A stretch of 64,000 nucleotides of DNA from Nostocoides sp. (GTDB lineage: Bacteria > Actinomycetota > Actinomycetes > Actinomycetales > Dermatophilaceae). The number at the start of each line of letters is the position of its first letter. The first letter of the stretch is position 1. Both the position numbers and the translations under genes were made by a program. Below, piece after piece: positions 8,599 to 17,593 of this stretch. Under the pieces are notes generated by a model. The model was not told where the DNA came from. It did not search any database and worked only from the letters and a program-made list of their open reading frames with translations. The DNA is taken from the NCBI GenBank assembly GCA_016702415.1, contig JADJEA010000001.1, forward strand, positions 1,531,001 to 1,595,000. Reading direction: 5' to 3'.

Positions 8599-9660
8599 TC
8601 AGGTCCCGACCTCGAAGGTGACCACCGTGCCGATATCCCCGGCCCTGACCGGGGAGGTCCGCATCCGGATCGTGTAGGTGCCCGGGGCGAGCACGCCCAG
8701 GTCGACGGCGAACGCCGACTGGGGCCGCGTCGTGTCGGCCTGGACGCTCCCCTCAACAGGGACGCCGCCGGCCGATCCGGTCAGCGACCACTGTAGAACC
8801 TGCTTTGGCGCCAACGTCAGCCCGTGGAGGCGGACCGGTTGTCCCGCCAGAATGACCTCTCCGGCTCCCGGACCGTCGATCCAGATGGGGGCGAGCACGT
8901 CGGCAAGCTGGTCGGAGTTCGGGCGGTCGTACCTCTGCGCGGCGGGCATGTGCCCGAACAGCGTGGACTGACCATTGGCCAGCCGGAAGGTCACCGGGAT
9001 CCGGCCGGCACCCACCGCTGCCTGCGCGGTCCAGACGAACATCGAGACCGTCCGCTCTTCGACATCCCGGCTCCACACCCCGGCATGACCCCCGGTGGCC
9101 AGAGTCAGGGTGATCAGGTCCGGCGTCACCGTCGCGTCGACAACACCCATGTCCTCCCACGGCGGGGCCGCGTCGGCGATCGGATAGAGCGTTCCGTCGT
9201 GGAAGACGCGATGGAGCGCCGCCTTGATCCGGTCCGCGGGCGCAGCACCGACGGTGGGCGAGGGCCGGATGAACGTTCGGGCGAGGACCCAGTGGTCGAG
9301 GCGGACGGTCGTCGGGACGAGGTAGTAGACCGGGAGCGCCGACCAGGTCGCGCCGGGGATCGCGCTCGTCGAGGCAGAGTCCGACGAGCCCGTCGCCGAC
9401 GTGCCTCCCCCCGTGGCCGCCGAACTCGGGGCGCCATGACCCTGGAGGACCCCCGCCAACAGCCCCACCGCAGCCGCCGCGGCGGCCAGGGACAGCACCC
9501 ACGATCGAACCCGTCCACCGGTCGTCGGCGACTCCGCGGCGAGGGTCGCGCGAATCGCTTCGAGCCGATCGGAGGGCTGTATGCCGCGTGCCTCCGTCGC
9601 CAGTGCCGTCCGGAGGGCGTCCTCGACGTCGGGCAGGTCGGGCAGGTCGGGCCGCGTCAT
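8599..9660 (-). CDS. Membrane-anchored GerMN/Gmad2 protein, likely anti-sigma partner
   Basis: 353 residues. A short acidic cytoplasmic N-terminus (VEDALRTAL) precedes one membrane segment at about 53-72, a Ser/Thr/Gly linker, a GerMN-type domain (VYYLVPTT to about residue 215, including IKAALHRVF) and a C-terminal immunoglobulin-like Gmad2 domain (about 255-350). Its ATG overlaps the stop of the upstream sigma factor (ATGA), so the two are translationally coupled. The layout, a cytoplasmic tail plus an outside sensor, suggests a regulator of that sigma factor; no zinc-binding anti-sigma motif is visible, so the role is inference. Confidence 0.75.
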   Translation of the reverse strand: MTRPDLPDLPDVEDALRTALATEARGIQPSDRLEAIRATLAAESPTTGGRVRSWVLSLAAAAAAVGLLAGVLQGHGAPSSAATGGGTSATGSSDSASTSAIPGATWSALPVYYLVPTTVRLDHWVLARTFIRPSPTVGAAPADRIKAALHRVFHDGTLYPIADAAPPWEDMGVVDATVTPDLITLTLATGGHAGVWSRDVEERTVSMFVWTAQAAVGAGRIPVTFRLANGQSTLFGHMPAAQRYDRPNSDQLADVLAPIWIDGPGAGEVILAGQPVRLHGLTLAPKQVLQWSLTGSAGGVPVEGSVQADTTRPQSAFAVDLGVLAPGTYTIRMRTSPVRAGDIGTVVTFEVGT

Positions 9661-10226
9661 GTGCGCTCCTGGGTTCGCTGGGCGATCAATCGCTCCCGCA
9701 GGGCCGCGAGCCCACGCGAGGCGTGGGCCTTGACCGAGCCGGGGGCGATATCGAGGGCATGGGCGATCTGGGCTTCGCTCAAGTCGCTGAAATAGCGCAG
9801 CACGAGGACCTCACGCTGGCGCCGCGGCAGCGTGTCGAGGGCCCGGAGCATCGCGTCGTTGCCGAGCGCGCCCATGGCGACTTGCTCGGCGCTCGGGGCG
9901 ACATCGGTCCGCTCGGCGGCGGCGGCCTGGGCGGCCAACTTGATGTGCTCGACCTTGCGGTGGCGCAGGACCGAGCGCGCCCCGTTGACGACGCTGCGGC
10001 GCAGGTAGGCGACCGCATTGTCCTGGTCGCTCAGGTGTTCCCAGCGGCGGTGGATCGCGATGAGGGCGTCTTGGACGATGTCCTCCGCGATCCCCTGGTC
10101 GCGGACCAGCAGATAGGCGAGCCGGACCATCTCGGCCCAGTGAGCGGCATACAGCTGGGTGAGTGCGCTGTCCGCACTGCGCCGGCCACCGGCGACGGGT
10201 CTGCCCTCCACAGTCCCCATTGTCAT
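9657..10226 (-). CDS. SigE-family RNA polymerase sigma factor (ECF type)
   Basis: 189 residues. Region 2 includes LYAAHWAEMVRLAYLLVRDQ and AEDIVQDAL; region 4 includes LDTLPRRQREVLVLRYFSD and the helix-turn-helix SEAQIAHALDIAPGSVKAHA. This is the SigE-family group common in actinobacteria. It lies head to head with the HIT gene and its stop overlaps the start of the GerMN membrane protein, which is probably its control partner. The start is one of two close ATGs (10226 or 10220); the open frame extends much further but has no homology there. Confidence 0.87.
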   Translation of the reverse strand: MTMGTVEGRPVAGGRRSADSALTQLYAAHWAEMVRLAYLLVRDQGIAEDIVQDALIAIHRRWEHLSDQDNAVAYLRRSVVNGARSVLRHRKVEHIKLAAQAAAAERTDVAPSAEQVAMGALGNDAMLRALDTLPRRQREVLVLRYFSDLSEAQIAHALDIAPGSVKAHASRGLAALRERLIAQRTQERT

Positions 10227-10293
10227 GGCCACCACTGTCACACCCCCTACACGCGCGACCGCGGGTGTCGGTTGACCCGCTACGTTGAGGAGC

Positions 10294-10632
10294 ATGACCG
10301 ACTGCCTCTTTTGCCGTTTCGTCAGCCGTGACCTCGAGCCGGCAGTGGTGGCCGAGACCGACCTGAGCTTGGCCTTCCGGGACATCAACCCGCAGGCTCC
10401 CACCCACGTCCTGGTCATCCCGAAGAGGCATGTCGCCACCGGGCGGGAGTTGGCGGCATACCCCCTGGAGGTGGCCGATGTCGTCGCGCTCGCGGGCACG
10501 GTGGCCGAGGCGGAGGGACTGGTCGACGGCTATCGGATGGTGTTCAACACCGGGGGCGACGCCGGCCAGACCGTCTTCCACGCCCATCTCCACCTGCTCG
10601 GCGGGCGGGCAATGACGTGGCCGCCCGGGTGA
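10294..10632 (+). CDS. HIT-family nucleotide-binding protein
   Basis: 112 residues with the histidine triad HAHLHLL at 96-102, the NPQAPTHVLVIPKRH strand and an N-terminal CLFC pair that can bind zinc. Family members hydrolyse adenosine-5'-phosphoramidates or dinucleotides. The purine-rich GAGGAG lies only one base before the ATG, too close for normal use; TACGTT 7 nt upstream instead suggests a leaderless message. It precedes phoH, its usual neighbour in this phylum. Confidence 0.9.
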   Translation: MTDCLFCRFVSRDLEPAVVAETDLSLAFRDINPQAPTHVLVIPKRHVATGRELAAYPLEVADVVALAGTVAEAEGLVDGYRMVFNTGGDAGQTVFHAHLHLLGGRAMTWPPG

Positions 10633-10657
10633 GCGGGAACGTACAATTCCCCCACTC

Positions 10658-11698
10658 ATGTCTGATCACCCACGCACCAACTCCGACGAGGAGCCCGACT
10701 CCCCGCAGCGGCCCACCCATACGGTCGTCATCCCCCCCTCGGTCTCGATGGTCGCCCTCCTCGGCCCCCGCGACGAACTCCTCCGCACGATGGAACGCCA
10801 GTTCCCACGGGTCGAGATCAATGTGCGCGGCAACGAGTTCCGGATGACCGGTCCGAGCGGCGACGTCGCTCTGGTCGAGCGGACCATCGACGAACTCCTC
10901 GTCGTCATCGCGGCCGGCCAACCCCTGAACCGGGACGCGGTCGAACGCTCCATCGGGATGCTGCGCGCCCGCACCGCCGAGCGCCCCGCCGATGTTCTGA
11001 CGATGAATATCGTCTCCAACCGGGGACGGACCATCCGGCCGAAGACCCTCAATCAGAAGCGCTATGTCGATGCGATCGACCGGCACACCATCGTCTTCGG
11101 GATCGGGCCCGCCGGGACGGGCAAGACCTATCTCGCGATGGCCAAGGCCGTCGCGGCGCTCCAGGCCAAGCAGGTCAACCGCATCATCCTCACCCGGCCG
11201 GCGGTCGAGGCGGGGGAGCGGCTCGGATTCCTGCCCGGGACGCTGAACGACAAGATCGACCCCTATCTGCGGCCGCTGTATGACGCCCTCCACGACATGC
11301 TGGACCCCGACTCGATCCCGCGGCTCATGGCCGCCGGGACCATCGAGGTCGCCCCGCTGGCCTACATGCGCGGCCGGACGCTCAATGACGCGTTCATCAT
11401 CCTCGACGAGGCGCAGAACACCTCGCCCGAGCAGATGAAGATGTTCCTCACCCGGCTCGGCTTCGGCTCCACGATGGTCATCACCGGCGACATCACGCAG
11501 ATCGACCTGCCCGGGGGGACCTCCAGCGGGCTGAAGGTGGTCCAGGACATCCTCCAGGGCATCGACGACGTCCACTTCGCCGAACTCACCTCCGTCGACG
11601 TGGTCCGCCACCGACTCGTCGGCGAGATCGTCGATGCGTATGGTCGTTGGGACGACCGGCAGGCGCGGCATACCCCTCGGGGGCGGGAGGCGCGATGA
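10658..11698 (+). CDS. phoH: PhoH-like ATPase
   Basis: 346 residues. A KH-like N-terminal region is followed by a P-loop ATPase: Walker A GPAGTGKT at 150-157, LTRPAVEAGERLGFLPG, Walker B FIILDEAQN and the ITGDITQIDLP motif. PhoH-like proteins are linked to RNA metabolism and ribosome maturation, and are almost always next to ybeY, as here. TACAAT at 10642-10647 is a good -10; the leader would be only a few bases. The stop overlaps the ybeY start. Confidence 0.92.
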   Translation: MSDHPRTNSDEEPDSPQRPTHTVVIPPSVSMVALLGPRDELLRTMERQFPRVEINVRGNEFRMTGPSGDVALVERTIDELLVVIAAGQPLNRDAVERSIGMLRARTAERPADVLTMNIVSNRGRTIRPKTLNQKRYVDAIDRHTIVFGIGPAGTGKTYLAMAKAVAALQAKQVNRIILTRPAVEAGERLGFLPGTLNDKIDPYLRPLYDALHDMLDPDSIPRLMAAGTIEVAPLAYMRGRTLNDAFIILDEAQNTSPEQMKMFLTRLGFGSTMVITGDITQIDLPGGTSSGLKVVQDILQGIDDVHFAELTSVDVVRHRLVGEIVDAYGRWDDRQARHTPRGREAR

Positions 11699-12162
11699 GC
11701 ATCGACGTCCTCAACGAGGTCGGCTTTCCGGTCGAGGAGATCGAGCTGACCGAGTGCGCGCGCTTCGTCCTGGACCGTATGCACGTGCACCCGCGTGCCG
11801 AGTTGTGCATCCGCCTCGTCGACGAGGCGACGATGACGGTCCTCCACGAGAAGTGGATGGACCTGCCGGGGCCCACCGACGTCATGAGCTTCCCGATGGA
11901 CGAGTTGAGCCCGGGCCGGCCGGGGGAGCCGTCCGAGGAGGGTGTGCTCGGCGACATCGTCCTGTGCCCGAGCGTCGCCGAACGCCAGGCCGTCGAGGCC
12001 GGGCACGCGGCCGTCGAGGAACTGCTCCTGCTGACGACCCACGGCATCCTGCACCTGCTCGGGTTCGATCACGCCGAGCCGGCCGAGGAGCGGGAGATGT
12101 TCGCGCTCCAGCGCACCCTCCTGCTGACCTTCCTCGCCCAACGCGGCCAGCCGCGCTCCTGA
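11695..12162 (+). CDS. ybeY: Endoribonuclease YbeY
   Basis: 155 residues. The zinc-binding triad HGxLHxxGxDH is present as HGILHLLGFDH (His116, His120, His126). YbeY trims the 3' end of 16S rRNA and takes part in 70S quality control. It starts at the ATG overlapping the phoH stop (ATGA), so an upstream in-frame TGG/ATG region is not used. It is followed 4 bp later by the CNNM/CBS gene, making a tight phoH-ybeY-CBS-era operon. Confidence 0.95.
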   Translation: MSIDVLNEVGFPVEEIELTECARFVLDRMHVHPRAELCIRLVDEATMTVLHEKWMDLPGPTDVMSFPMDELSPGRPGEPSEEGVLGDIVLCPSVAERQAVEAGHAAVEELLLLTTHGILHLLGFDHAEPAEEREMFALQRTLLLTFLAQRGQPRS

Positions 12163-12166
12163 GCTC

Positions 12167-13489
12167 ATGGCCACCCGCCTGGTCGTCGCCGCCGTCGTCG
12201 CGGTCCTTCTCGCCTTCCTCCTCGCCTTGAGCGAAGCGGCCGTTCAACGGACCTCGCGCGTGCGTGCGGAAGAGCTGGCCGACGAGGGACGCGCCGGATC
12301 CGCTGCCCTGCACCGGATCGTCGCCGACAGCGCGGCGCACGTCTCCGTGGCTGTCTTCCTGCGCACCGTCTTCGAGATGGTCGCGGCCGTCTGCACGACC
12401 CTGGCGATCCAGTCATGGGTGGGGTCCTTCTGGTCCTCCCTCCTGATCGCCATCGGGGTCCTGACTGCCGTGTCGTTCGCGCTGGTGGGTGTCTCCCCGC
12501 GCACCCTCGGTCGGCAGCACTCGGACGCGGTTGCGCTGGCCACCGCTCCCGTCTTGATCTGGTGCCGCCGGGTCCTCGGCCCGATCGCGCGCCTGTTGGT
12601 GGCGATGGCGAACGCCGTGACGCCGGGGCGCGGCTATCGAGACGGGCCCTTCCAGAGCGAGTCGGAATTGCGCGACCTCGTCGATATCGCCGGCGAGAGC
12701 TCCCTCATCGAGGACGACGAGCGGGAAATGCTCCACTCCGTCTTCGAACTCGGTGACACCATCGCCCGCGAGGTCATGGTGCCCCGGACCGACATGGTGA
12801 CCATCGAGGTGGGCAAGAACGCCCGCCAGGCGATGTCGCTGTTCAACCGTTCGGGTCATTCCCGCCTCCCGGTGGTGCAAGACGGCCCCGACGATGTCGT
12901 CGGGTTGATCTATCTCAAGGACCTCGTCCGCCTCATGACCGCCGACGGGGCCGACCTGCGGACGGTGGCGATCACATCGGTGATGCGGCCGATGCCCTTT
13001 GTGCCCGAATCGAAACCGGTCGACGACCTGCTGCGGGAGATGCAGCGCGACTCGGTGCACATCGCCGTGGTCGTCGACGAATACGGGGGGACCGCCGGGG
13101 TCGTGACCATCGAAGACATCCTCGAAGAGATCGTTGGGGAGATCGATGACGAGTACGACCGGGAGGCACCCGGGGTCGAGGACCTCGGCGACGGGCGCTT
13201 CCGCATCCCGGCCGCGATGAATGTCGACGACTTCGCCGATCTGTTCGATCTCGACCTCGACGACGAGGACCAGGTCGACACGGTCGGCGGCCTGATCGCC
13301 AAGACGATCGGCCGGGTGCCCATCCTCGGCTCGCGCTGCGAGATCGGTCCGTATGCCGTGATCGCCGAGCGCATGGCCGGGCGCCGGCACCGGGTCGCGT
13401 CCGTGCTGATCGAACCGCTCGCCCCGGTCACGGACGCCCGCGGCGAACTCGTGGGACCGGACGGCGCGGTCGCGGAGGATCGGCGATGA
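12167..13489 (+). CDS. CNNM/CBS/CorC transmembrane protein (hemolysin C family)
   Basis: 440 residues. The N-terminal CNNM (DUF21) membrane domain spans about 1-150 with SEAAVQRTSRVRAEEL; a CBS pair covers about 195-315 (MVPRTDMVTI, GHSRLPVVQDG, IAVVVDEYGGTAGVVTIED), and the CorC/HlyC domain is at the C-terminus. Relatives are Mg/Co efflux or homeostasis proteins. The gene sits between ybeY and era in most actinobacteria. Its stop overlaps the era start (ATGA). Confidence 0.9.
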   Translation: MATRLVVAAVVAVLLAFLLALSEAAVQRTSRVRAEELADEGRAGSAALHRIVADSAAHVSVAVFLRTVFEMVAAVCTTLAIQSWVGSFWSSLLIAIGVLTAVSFALVGVSPRTLGRQHSDAVALATAPVLIWCRRVLGPIARLLVAMANAVTPGRGYRDGPFQSESELRDLVDIAGESSLIEDDEREMLHSVFELGDTIAREVMVPRTDMVTIEVGKNARQAMSLFNRSGHSRLPVVQDGPDDVVGLIYLKDLVRLMTADGADLRTVAITSVMRPMPFVPESKPVDDLLREMQRDSVHIAVVVDEYGGTAGVVTIEDILEEIVGEIDDEYDREAPGVEDLGDGRFRIPAAMNVDDFADLFDLDLDDEDQVDTVGGLIAKTIGRVPILGSRCEIGPYAVIAERMAGRRHRVASVLIEPLAPVTDARGELVGPDGAVAEDRR

Positions 13490-14421
13490 CCGGGGGAGGG
13501 CCCCGGGGGGCGGAATCGGCATACCGTGCGGGGTTTGCCTGCCTGGTGGGGCGGCCGAACGCCGGCAAGTCCACGCTGACGAACGCGCTGGTGGGGGAGA
13601 AGGTCGCGATCACGTCGGCGAAACCGCAGACGACACGGCATACGATCCGCGGCATCGTCACCCGGCCCGGAAGCCAACTCGTCCTTGTCGACACCCCGGG
13701 CCTGCATAAGCCCAGGACCCTTCTCGGGGAGCGGCTCAACGACCTCGTGCGCGCGACCCTGCTCGATGTCGACGTCGTCGGCTTCTGCCTGCCGTCCGAC
13801 CAGCGGATCGGGCCGGGGGACGGGTTCATCGCGGCCGAACTGACCGAGTTGATGAGGGCCCGCTCGACTCCCGTGGTCGCGATCGCGACGAAGATCGACC
13901 GGGTCGACCGGGCGCGGCTCGCCGAGCATCTGATCGCCATCGACCAGTTGGGGGATTGGGCAGCCATCGTCCCGTGCTCCGCGACGTCGGGGGCCCAGGT
14001 CGACGATGTGCTCACGGTGTTGAGCGGGTATCTGCCCACCTCGCCCGCGCCGCTCTATCCCGAGGACGTCCTGACCGATGAGGAGAGCGACACCCGGATC
14101 GCCGAACTCGTCCGCGAGGCCGCGCTCGAGGGGGTGCGGGACGAGCTCCCGCACTCTCTGGCGGTCGTGGTCGAGGAGATCACCGAGCGTGCGGACGCCG
14201 AGCGGCCGATCCTCGATGTGCGCGTGGACATTTTCGTAGAGCGGGACAGTCAGAAGGCGATCGTCATCGGAAGGGGCGGAGCCCGGTTGCGTGAGGTCGG
14301 CAGCACCGCCCGGGCGGGGATCGAGGCCTTGCTCGGCCGCCGGGTCTTCCTCCACCTGCGGGTCAAGGTCGCCAAGGATTGGCAGCGCGACCCCAAACAG
14401 CTTCAGCGACTGGGGTTTTGA
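13486..14421 (+). CDS. era: GTPase Era
   Basis: 311 residues. G1 GRPNAGKS (22-29), effector region TSAKPQTTRH, G3 DTPGLH (about 69-74), G4 TKID, and a C-terminal KH domain (KAIVIGRGGARLREVG, RRVFLHLRVKVAKDW). Era binds the 3' end of 16S rRNA for 30S assembly, complementing RsmE and YbeY encoded upstream. Translationally coupled to the CBS gene. Confidence 0.96.
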   Translation: MTGGGPRGAESAYRAGFACLVGRPNAGKSTLTNALVGEKVAITSAKPQTTRHTIRGIVTRPGSQLVLVDTPGLHKPRTLLGERLNDLVRATLLDVDVVGFCLPSDQRIGPGDGFIAAELTELMRARSTPVVAIATKIDRVDRARLAEHLIAIDQLGDWAAIVPCSATSGAQVDDVLTVLSGYLPTSPAPLYPEDVLTDEESDTRIAELVREAALEGVRDELPHSLAVVVEEITERADAERPILDVRVDIFVERDSQKAIVIGRGGARLREVGSTARAGIEALLGRRVFLHLRVKVAKDWQRDPKQLQRLGF

Positions 14422-14532
14422 CGCGGCGACGAGGTGGCGGGCGGGATTGCTGACGCGGGTGGCGGACACCGCGAACCGCCCAGGTCGTGAAATGCGCGGG
14501 AGGGGCGGCGGCGGCATACCTATCCTTGCGCC

Positions 14533-15567
14533 ATGCGCGTAGGTGTATTCGGTGCCACCGGTCAGGTCGGCGGGGTCATGCGGACCCTGCTGGCGGAGCG
14601 GGGTTTCCCCTTGGACGACATTCGTTTCTTTGCCTCGGCCCGCTCGGCGGGGACGGCCCTCGCCTGGGCGGACGGTGAGGTGCCCGTGGAGGACACGGCG
14701 ACGGCCGACTTCTCCGGCCTCGACATCGCGCTCTTCTCCAATGGCGGGTCGACCTCGACGCAGTGGGCCCCCCGCGTCGCCGCGGCCGGAGCGGTCGTCA
14801 TCGACAACAGTTCCGCCTGGCGCAAGGACCCCGAGGTACCGCTCGTCGTGAGCGAGGTCAACGCCGACGATCTTCGGTCGATCCCCAAGGGCATCGTCGC
14901 CAACCCCAATTGCACGACCATGGCCGCGATGCCGGTGCTGAAGCCCTTGCACGACAAGGCATCTCTGGTCCGCCTCCACATTTCCTCCTATCAAGCAGTC
15001 TCCGGATCGGGCGGCAAGGGGGTGCAGGAACTCGACCGGCAGCTGCGCGGTGGGTATGCCGCGGGCGACCCCATGGGGCTCGCCCTTGACGGCCGCGCCG
15101 TCGCCATTCCCGCCCCGCAGGTGTATGCCGTTCCCGTCGGTTTCAATGTCGTCCCCCTCGCGGGGTCGCTGGTCCCGGACGGCTCCGGGGAGACGGACGA
15201 GGAGCAGAAGCTGCGGCACGAGTCGCGCAAGATCCTCCACATCCCCGACCTGCGAGTGTCGGGGACCTGCGTCCGGGTGCCGGTGTTCAGCGGCCACAGC
15301 CTCGCGATCCATGCGGAATTCGCGGACGCCATCTCGCCGGAGGAGGCGCTCGACCTGCTCGGGCACGCCCGCGGCGTCATCGTCGCCGATGTGCCCAACC
15401 CCCTGGACGCGGCCGGGCGGGACGAGGTCTTCGTCGGCCGGGTTCGGGCTGACCAGGCTGCGCCGGAGGGCAAGGGCCTCAACCTCTTCGTCGTCGGCGA
15501 CAACCTGCGCAAGGGGGCCGCTCTCAACGCGGTCCAGATCGCCGAGGAGTGGCTCGCGCTGCAGTAG
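14533..15567 (+). CDS. asd: Aspartate-semialdehyde dehydrogenase
   Basis: 344 residues. N-terminal dinucleotide fold GVFGATGQVGGVM, catalytic Cys127 in NPNCTT, and SSYQAVSGSG. It makes aspartate semialdehyde for lysine, diaminopimelate, threonine and methionine. A lone gene here (lysC is not adjacent). The start is leaderless-type: TATCCT at 14521-14526, 6 nt, ATG; a copy of the 8-mer (14512-14519) directly precedes that -10. Confidence 0.95.
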   Translation: MRVGVFGATGQVGGVMRTLLAERGFPLDDIRFFASARSAGTALAWADGEVPVEDTATADFSGLDIALFSNGGSTSTQWAPRVAAAGAVVIDNSSAWRKDPEVPLVVSEVNADDLRSIPKGIVANPNCTTMAAMPVLKPLHDKASLVRLHISSYQAVSGSGGKGVQELDRQLRGGYAAGDPMGLALDGRAVAIPAPQVYAVPVGFNVVPLAGSLVPDGSGETDEEQKLRHESRKILHIPDLRVSGTCVRVPVFSGHSLAIHAEFADAISPEEALDLLGHARGVIVADVPNPLDAAGRDEVFVGRVRADQAAPEGKGLNLFVVGDNLRKGAALNAVQIAEEWLALQ

Positions 15568-15786
15568 GTCGCTTTGGCGGAGCAGGTCAGGGTGACGGTG
15601 GGGGCAACGGAAGCGTGGGGGACCAGGGGCGGACCCTCGGCTCCATCAATGCCGCCCGCGGCGACGTCGGCACGCGTGTGGCGTGTCCCCGGCCGGGCGT
15701 TGGTGTAGCTCGGGGTACGGGCACCCGACCAGGGCAGGCGGCTCGGGAGCCTTCGCCCCCATCGCCTCGGCTCGAATCCGACATGC

Positions 15787-15821
15787 TTGACACCCCGCGC
15801 CGAGAGCACGCAATATATTGC
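15787..15821 (+). promoter_or_regulatory. Promoter and palindromic operator of the gntR-acdS operon
   Basis: TTGACA at 15787-15792 is a consensus -35. The perfect AT-rich palindrome GCAATATATTGC (15810-15821) ends one base before the start codon and contains a possible -10 (CAATAT, spacer 18). In a 70% GC genome a 12-bp palindrome of this composition is unlikely by chance. It is a natural site for the GntR/FCD regulator encoded next. Confidence 0.7.
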
Positions 15822-16574
15822 ATGCCCATTCCCGAGGACGCCGGTGCGAACACCGTCCGGCGCGCCCTCCTGCGGGACGATGTGTATGCGCGGCTGCGGG
15901 ACGCCATCGTGGACGGGACCTTCGCGCCGGGGGAGCAACTGCGCGATCAGGACCTCGCCCAATGGCTCGGCGTCAGTCGCACGCCGGTCCGGGAGGCCAT
16001 CCTCCGGCTGGGGTCCGCGGGCCTGGTCACCTCGGCGCCGGGTCGGTCCACGGTGGTGGCGCCGCTCGACATCGCCCCCATCCGCGACGCCCAGCAGGTC
16101 GTCGCCGCGATGCACCGCCTCGCCGTGGAGCTCGCGGTCGCCCGGCTCACCACCGAGGATCTGCACCAGATGCGCGCCGCCAATGCGGCATTCGCCGCGG
16201 CTCTGGGGGCCGGGGATGCCGACGCCGCCCTGGCTGCCGACGACGCCTTCCACGCGATCCCTGTTGCCGCAGCAGGAAATTCGGCGATCCAGGTCGTCCT
16301 CGAACAGTTCACCCCTGTGGTTCGGCGTCTGGAGCGCGTGCGCTTCGCCTCGCTCTCGGGGCGGGGCTCGGTAGCCCTGCATCGACGGCTGGTCGAGCTG
16401 TGCGCCGCCGGCGATGCCGCCGGGGCGGCCGAGGTGTCGCACGAGACGTGGCAGAGCCTCGGTCCACTCCTCGCCACCCTTGATCGACCCGGTTCGCCCA
16501 CCCAGGTGCCGTATGCCGCGCCCCCGCCACCCGCCCCAGCAACCCACCGCTCGTCACGAAGGACAGACCGATGA
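15822..16574 (+). CDS. GntR-family regulator (FCD type) of the ACC deaminase operon
   Basis: 250 residues. Winged helix at about 15-80 (DVYARLRDAIVDGTFAPGEQL, VSRTPVREAILRLGSAGLV) and an all-helical FCD ligand domain (about 95-225). The start is the ATG abutting the palindrome GCAATATATTGC, so autoregulation is likely. The stop overlaps the acdS start (ATGA), so regulator and enzyme are one transcript. The ligand is presumably ACC or a catabolite (inference). The 254 bp between asd and this gene hold no coding sequence I can support. Confidence 0.88.
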   Translation: MPIPEDAGANTVRRALLRDDVYARLRDAIVDGTFAPGEQLRDQDLAQWLGVSRTPVREAILRLGSAGLVTSAPGRSTVVAPLDIAPIRDAQQVVAAMHRLAVELAVARLTTEDLHQMRAANAAFAAALGAGDADAALAADDAFHAIPVAAAGNSAIQVVLEQFTPVVRRLERVRFASLSGRGSVALHRRLVELCAAGDAAGAAEVSHETWQSLGPLLATLDRPGSPTQVPYAAPPPPAPATHRSSRRTDR

Positions 16575-17593
16575 AGCTCGACCAGTTCCCCCGCTATCCC
16601 CTCACCTTCGGCCCGAGCCCGGTTCACCACCTGCGGCGTCTGTCGGATCACCTCGGCGGCGCCCAGATCTGGGCCAAGCGCGAAGACGTCAACAGCGGAC
16701 TCGCGTTCGGCGGCAACAAGGTCCGCAAGCTCGAATACATCGTGCCCGACATCCTCGCCAGTGGCGCGGACACCCTCGTCTCGATCGGCGGCTATCAGTC
16801 CAACCACACCCGCCAGGTCGCGGCGGTGGCCGCTCACCTCGGCCTCGGCTGCCGCCTCGTCCAGGAGAAGTGGGTGCCGTGGGAGGACCCGACCAACACT
16901 CAGGTCGGCAATATCCTCCTGTCCCGGATGATGGGCGCCGATTCCCGCCTCGACCCGCACGGCTTCGATATCGGCATCCGTGACTCGTGGAAGGACGCGC
17001 TGCGTGACGTCGAGGAGGCGGGGGGAACGCCATACCCCATCCCGGCGGGAGCCTCCGAGCATCACCTCGGCGGGTTGGGATTCGCCAATTGGGCGTTCGA
17101 AGTGGCCGAGCAGGAACGGGCCCTCGGCATCCACTTCGACACGATCGTCGTCTGCACGGTCACCGGCTCGACCCACGCCGGCATGATCGCCGGCTTCGCG
17201 GCCCTGGAGGACCTCACCGGCGTCAAGCGGCGAGTCCTCGGCATCGACGCCTCGGCGACGCTGGAGAAGACTCGCGAGCAGGTCGCGCGGATCGCGCGGC
17301 ATACGGCCGCTCTCATCGAACTCGGACGGGACCTGCGTGACGACGAGATCCAGGTGCTCGAGGGCTGGGCGGGGGAGCTCTACGGCATCCCCGTCGACTC
17401 GACGATGGCGGCCATGGCGCTGGGGGCGCGACTCGAGGCGATGATCACCGACCCGGTCTACGAGGGAAAGTCGCTCGCGGGCCTGATCGACCTCGTGACG
17501 AGCCGGGATATCCCCGCGAACTCGACCGTCCTCTATGCCCACCTCGGTGGGCAGCCGGCGATCAACGCCTACCATCGGCTCTGGGCCGAATGA
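16571..17593 (+). CDS. acdS: 1-aminocyclopropane-1-carboxylate deaminase
   Basis: 340 residues, the normal family length. PLP-binding Lys50 lies in FGGNKVRKLEY; LVSIGGYQSNHTRQVAAVAAH and the VGNILLSRMMGAD stretch are typical. The Tyr-Glu pair that separates ACC deaminases from D-cysteine desulfhydrases is present in VYEGKSLAGL, and the C-terminal Leu in YAHLGGQPA. The reaction is ACC to 2-oxobutyrate plus ammonia, in the cytosol; in plant-associated bacteria it lowers plant ethylene. Overlaps both neighbours by 4 bp, so the ketoacid product and the next enzyme are coupled. Confidence 0.88.
   Translation: MKLDQFPRYPLTFGPSPVHHLRRLSDHLGGAQIWAKREDVNSGLAFGGNKVRKLEYIVPDILASGADTLVSIGGYQSNHTRQVAAVAAHLGLGCRLVQEKWVPWEDPTNTQVGNILLSRMMGADSRLDPHGFDIGIRDSWKDALRDVEEAGGTPYPIPAGASEHHLGGLGFANWAFEVAEQERALGIHFDTIVVCTVTGSTHAGMIAGFAALEDLTGVKRRVLGIDASATLEKTREQVARIARHTAALIELGRDLRDDEIQVLEGWAGELYGIPVDSTMAAMALGARLEAMITDPVYEGKSLAGLIDLVTSRDIPANSTVLYAHLGGQPAINAYHRLWAE

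Noticed and set aside
15700..15785. tRNA-like stretch (GTGTAGCTCGG ... GGCTCGAATCCG) between asd and gntR
   Set aside because: A D-arm-like and a T-loop-like string occur, but the acceptor strands do not pair and the T stem has a mismatch; no cloverleaf can be drawn.
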